DNA from: Vesta saturnalis
Lineage: Eukaryota > Arthropoda > Insecta > Coleoptera > Lampyridae
NCBI GenBank assembly: GCA_036346205.1
Contig: JARFJB010001910.1
Span: 4,893,501 to 4,957,500 of the forward strand
Direction: 5' to 3'
Length of the DNA: 64,000 nt
In this document: positions 63,876 through 64,000 of the stretch, piece after piece
Position numbering within the stretch: position 1 is the first letter of the stretch
How the letters are laid out: every line of letters begins with the position of its first letter
Notes under the pieces: generated by a model
The model's input: only the letters and a program-made list of their open reading frames with translations
What the model was told of the DNA's origin: nothing
Databases searched by the model: none
Made by a program: the position numbers and the translations under genes

Positions 63876-64000
63876 TCATGGCCTATCTTGGCGACACTTT
63901 ACCAAACGTTGTAAAATGAGCTAATAAGTCGATCTAGACTTAGTGAAAAAAAGTCGATTGCATAACTTTCTATAGCTACATATGTGCAGGGTGGCCAACT
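63180..64000 (-). repeat. Dispersed repeat R1, copy D, running off the window
   Basis: Reverse orientation: AAGCCGTGCGCTTCTATAAA, CAGACTTAGTTTCCTTTATA, AAATTGTACCTTATGAATTT, AAGGTCTATATGTTAG, TCGCTCCAGGAGAAATAAAA, then the (CA)n array, GAGCTAATAAGTCGATCTAG and AAAGTCGATTGCATAACTTT. The last bases (CAGGGTGGCCAACT) look like a Tc1-type TIR beginning at the edge. Confidence 0.7.
63739..63871. repeat. (CA)n / CACGC microsatellite
   Basis: About 130 bp of CA and CACG repeats, with a pure CA run at the right end. The apparent Cys-Val-rich reading frames on the minus strand are artefacts of the repeat. Confidence 0.95.

Overview
This is a window of animal nuclear DNA, almost certainly from an arthropod and probably an insect. 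It is AT-rich and made almost entirely of transposable elements. The basis is the mixture seen: Penelope-like elements (PLEs), CR1/jockey-type LINEs, many Tc1/mariner relatives, piggyBac, hAT, MULE, pogo and a BEL/Pao remnant, together with one clear host gene with short spliceosomal introns. I see no bacterial genes, rRNA genes, complete tRNA genes or CRISPR arrays. I cannot name the species; a beetle or other TE-rich insect would fit.

Layout. 0.57-4.75 kb is a 5'-truncated PLE split by a Tc1-like element with terminal inverted repeats (TIRs) of about 440 bp, itself split by a palindromic insert. 6.5-8.7 kb holds a second PLE family and a Tc1 pseudogene. 10.2-12.1 kb has a tandem repeat, copy A of a dispersed repeat I call R1, and a Tc1 fragment. 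12.6-15.4 kb is one Tc1-like element inside another. 15.6-17.9 kb has two head-to-head pairs of PLE termini with no ORF between them. 18.8-24.1 kb is a fuller PLE abutting a LINE. 24.2-27.3 kb is R1 copy B split by piggyBac. 27.5-36.9 kb is a MULE whose transposase gene is split by two hAT elements and whose intron holds a foldback element. 38.4-45.8 kb is R1 copy C split by a non-autonomous hAT and by a pogo-like element that contains another pogo-like element. 46-51.5 kb is a mosaic of LINE, PLE and Tc1 fragments. 51.75-53.01 kb is a double foldback holding a piggyBac-type MITE.

The one intact host gene is mRpL38 (54594 to 53141, minus strand, five exons, 419 codons), encoding a mitochondrial large-subunit ribosomal protein. 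A 375-bp tandem duplication carrying a long hairpin lies just upstream of it. The right end holds a DDE pseudogene, a LINE fragment, a BEL/Pao gag remnant, a PLE fragment with a 13-bp target duplication, and R1 copy D.

There is no multi-gene pathway here, and I did not find a convincing new defence or regulatory system. What stands out is (1) hammerhead-ribozyme-like cores in the termini of two PLE families, with ORF-less inverted PLE pairs and recurrent 13-bp target duplications; (2) several cleanly decodable nested insertions in which target duplications and reading frames agree; (3) a shared C-terminal module in two pogo-type transposases; and (4) the duplicated hairpin upstream of mRpL38.
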